From positions 1,550,001-1,614,000 of the forward strand of contig CBDCLS010000005.1 in the NCBI GenBank assembly GCA_965218775.1: a stretch of 64,000 nucleotides of DNA. Reading direction: 5' to 3'. Numbering within the stretch: the stretch's first letter is position 1; every line of letters starts with the position of its first letter. The notes under the pieces were generated by a model. The model was not told the origin of the DNA and searched no databases. It was given only the letters and a program-made list of their open reading frames with translations. Shown in pieces: positions 62,080 to 64,000 of the stretch. This DNA is from CAUZIZ01 sp965218775. GTDB lineage: Bacteria > Acidobacteriota > UBA6911 > RPQK01 > JAJDTT01. The translations under genes were made by a program, and so were the position numbers.

Positions 62080-62526
62080 GGAATGTGTTGCTCCATATGT
62101 ACCATGTGAAGTAAGGGTACAACAGGTTCGAATTGAGTGCAAGTCAAGAGCACAGGAAAATTCCACTTATTGAAAAGTGGGCTTTTTCATTCCCTGTAAA
62201 GCATGACTGGCGGATAGCTGGGGGGCCGACGGCTAGTCGGATCAGTCAGCCCGTCATGAGGACGGGACGCACCACCGCCGGAGCGGCGATTCAAGCCCTG
62301 GCTGACTCAGTTCCTGGACGTCGATAGCCAACCGACTATCACAGCAAAACTCTGTCCCCTTCTCGACGGGAGCAGCAACAGCCTGACGCTTTCTGTGGAG
62401 CGGGCCCTGCCGGCTTGAACCGCTCCTTGTGCAAACACTCCTTGCACCCACGGGATCACGGACTAAGATTAGGTCTTTGCATCTCGCGCCTGTATCTTGG
62501 ACGGATGAACCTTGGAGGATAAGGCC
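62080..62526. other. Divergent intergenic region with a possible terminator-like hairpin
   Basis: 447 bp between the GntR gene (-) and the edge gene (+). CCACTTATTGAAAAGTGG followed by GCTTTTT near 62164-62188 can form a 6-bp stem with a T-rich tail. The left end should hold the GntR promoter and operator; ACATATGTACCATGTGAAG-like sequence is AT-rich with partial symmetry, but no operator could be defined. Nothing else is visible. Confidence 0.45.
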
Positions 62527-64000
62527 GTGAACATCACCCGACGCTCCGCGATTGCTGCCTTGATCGAGTCTTTCGGCTTGTTAGCGGCCTCTCCCCGGGT
62601 AATTGGCAAGGGACACCACTCAGAGGCCAAACGAGCGCGGCTCAAAGTAGCTCGCAAGAGACGACGTGTCATCTTTGTCGACGATAATTACGGGCTATCG
62701 CACGAGGGTTCCGACACTCCGGAAGGCTTTCTGGAGCCCCGGCTGAAACCACTCGTTGGCACCCACGTCGACGCAATCACCTATGCTGTGTACGCCCACA
62801 GCCCGGCCTACATCAGCAAGATCCGGCCCAGAATCTACGCGGCCGCGGGCGGGACCTCGGTTACTGATGAAGCGTGGACCCGCCATCACAAAGCACTGGT
62901 CATGGCCGGCCACGATCCCCTCCAACTCGTTGTTGACTTTGCACATGGTAACGGGATGGAGGCGTTTGCCCACATGAGCATGAACGACTGTCACGACAGC
63001 TTCATGCCAAACCTGATGCATCCCTTCAAGGCCGAACATCCCGAGTTGTTGGTGAACTCGCAGGGAGTTTTACCCAACCTGCAGCTTTACGTGACCGCCT
63101 ATGATTTCTCTCATAGAGAGGTACGTGACCGGCAGTTTGCCATCATCGAGGAAGTCTGCGATCGATACGATGTCGACGGATTCGAGATGGATTTTATCCG
63201 CCACTCAATGTTCTTTAGCCGCTGCATTCGGGGCGAGCCGGCTACTGAGGAGGAAGTAGACATCATGACGTCCTTCATGGCGCGGATTCGGAAACGCGCG
63301 GACGAGATTGGTGTTCGTCGCGGAAAACCGGTTCTGCTCTCCGCCCGAGTCCCGGATAGCTTCGATCTCGCCATCCACCTCGGCATGGACCTGAAGTCCT
63401 GGATATCGAGAGATTTGATCGACATCGTCATCGCGGGTGGGGGATATGCTTCCAGCACCCTGGCCGTCGCAGATTTTGTGGAGTTGGCCCACCAGCATGA
63501 CGTGCTCGTCTATCCCTGCATCAACCAGAAACCCTGGGCCTGCGACAAAGCGTGGAGGCGGGAAGGAAACCGAGCACTGGCGGCGACCTGGCACCGAGCC
63601 GGGGCCGATGGCATTCATTTCTGGAACCTGGCGACGCCCTTTGACCCCTATAGCATCGAATCCCAGCAGGAGCTTGTCCGAATTCGCGAGAAGGTCTACG
63701 CTTGTCTGACCGAGGTGGGTGAAGCCGAGACGCTACGGGGGAAAGACAAGCTGTACTGTCTTGACAGTACGGTCTTCCATCACTACAAGCACATTTCGAG
63801 CGAGCCCCCTCTGCCCGTCCACCTGATGCCGGGGGCAGCGCAGAAGATTCCGTTGATACTGGGGGATGACGTCCAGGCCGCAGCCAAGGCAAACAAGCTG
63901 GCGGAACTGCGGCTGGAACTCATACTACATGGCCCCTTACGACCTGGCATGTTGGCGCTTCGCGTCAATAGCCAACCCGTCACGGGAGGAGAACTGTTTC
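62527..64000 (+). CDS. Secreted TIM-barrel-like protein, partial (paralogue of 21962)
   Basis: At least 491 residues, running off the window with no stop. The GTG start at 62527 is followed by a signal-like ITRRSAIAALIESFGLLAAS (RR pair, possibly Tat). The central part has RYDVDGFEMDFIRHSMFF, KPVLLSARVPDSFDLA, MDLKSWISRDLIDIVIAGGG and ADGIHFWNLATPFDPYS. It shares the order and spacing of these with the protein at 21962. Acidic residues in GFEMDF are glycosidase-like. The function is not known. Confidence 0.8.
   Translation, partial: MNITRRSAIAALIESFGLLAASPRVIGKGHHSEAKRARLKVARKRRRVIFVDDNYGLSHEGSDTPEGFLEPRLKPLVGTHVDAITYAVYAHSPAYISKIRPRIYAAAGGTSVTDEAWTRHHKALVMAGHDPLQLVVDFAHGNGMEAFAHMSMNDCHDSFMPNLMHPFKAEHPELLVNSQGVLPNLQLYVTAYDFSHREVRDRQFAIIEEVCDRYDVDGFEMDFIRHSMFFSRCIRGEPATEEEVDIMTSFMARIRKRADEIGVRRGKPVLLSARVPDSFDLAIHLGMDLKSWISRDLIDIVIAGGGYASSTLAVADFVELAHQHDVLVYPCINQKPWACDKAWRREGNRALAATWHRAGADGIHFWNLATPFDPYSIESQQELVRIREKVYACLTEVGEAETLRGKDKLYCLDSTVFHHYKHISSEPPLPVHLMPGAAQKIPLILGDDVQAAAKANKLAELRLELILHGPLRPGMLALRVNSQPVTGGELF

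Overview
The window looks like a chromosomal segment of an uncultured, moderately G+C-rich Gram-negative bacterium. It has a Wza-type outer-membrane exporter, many lipoproteins, DUF1080, FG-GAP and heme-binding dehydrogenase proteins, a phytanoyl-CoA dioxygenase-like protein, and fragments of Planctomycete-type cytochrome (PSCyt1) and FAD-oxidoreductase genes. This mix is typical of Acidobacteriota, PVC-group and similar lineages of marine or host-associated habitats. The phylum is an inference; there is no rRNA or marker gene to fix it.

Region 1 (1-19820, all + strand) is an exopolysaccharide/capsule locus. It holds an ABC exporter, an NTP_transf_5-type nucleotidyltransferase, two O-antigen-polymerase/ligase-like proteins, three stand-alone glycosyltransferases, an acyltransferase, a fused phosphoglycosyl transferase-glycosyltransferase, a BY-type tyrosine autokinase with a Wzz domain, and a Wza-like exporter. 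The exporter gene is split by a 1689-bp IS1380-family element.

Region 2 (20007-31730) holds a homocysteine methyltransferase-MTHFR fusion, followed by secreted or lipoprotein carbohydrate-related genes, a SUMF1-domain protein, a beta-lactamase-like hydrolase and an FG-GAP lipoprotein. Region 3 (31750-39505, - strand) is a translationally coupled Mrp/Mnh-type cation/proton antiporter operon with three antiporter-like subunits. A 284-bp MITE has changed the tail of its mnhB.

Region 4 (39506-64000) is dominated by mobile DNA. It has a second identical IS1380, two identical IS256-family elements, an IS1182-family element and its 139-bp MITE, an IS4-family element itself split by IS256, dispersed repeats, a 131-bp tandem array and a row of gene fragments. 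Most insertions can be undone on paper, because removing the element and one target duplication restores an open frame. The insertions therefore look young. Genes broken this way are the Wza-like exporter, a heme-binding dehydrogenase, an AT-rich seven-TM protein and an IS4 transposase. Intact cargo includes a phytanoyl-CoA dioxygenase-like protein, two methyltransferases, a GntR/YtrA regulator and, running off the right edge, a paralogue of the TIM-barrel-like protein at 21962.
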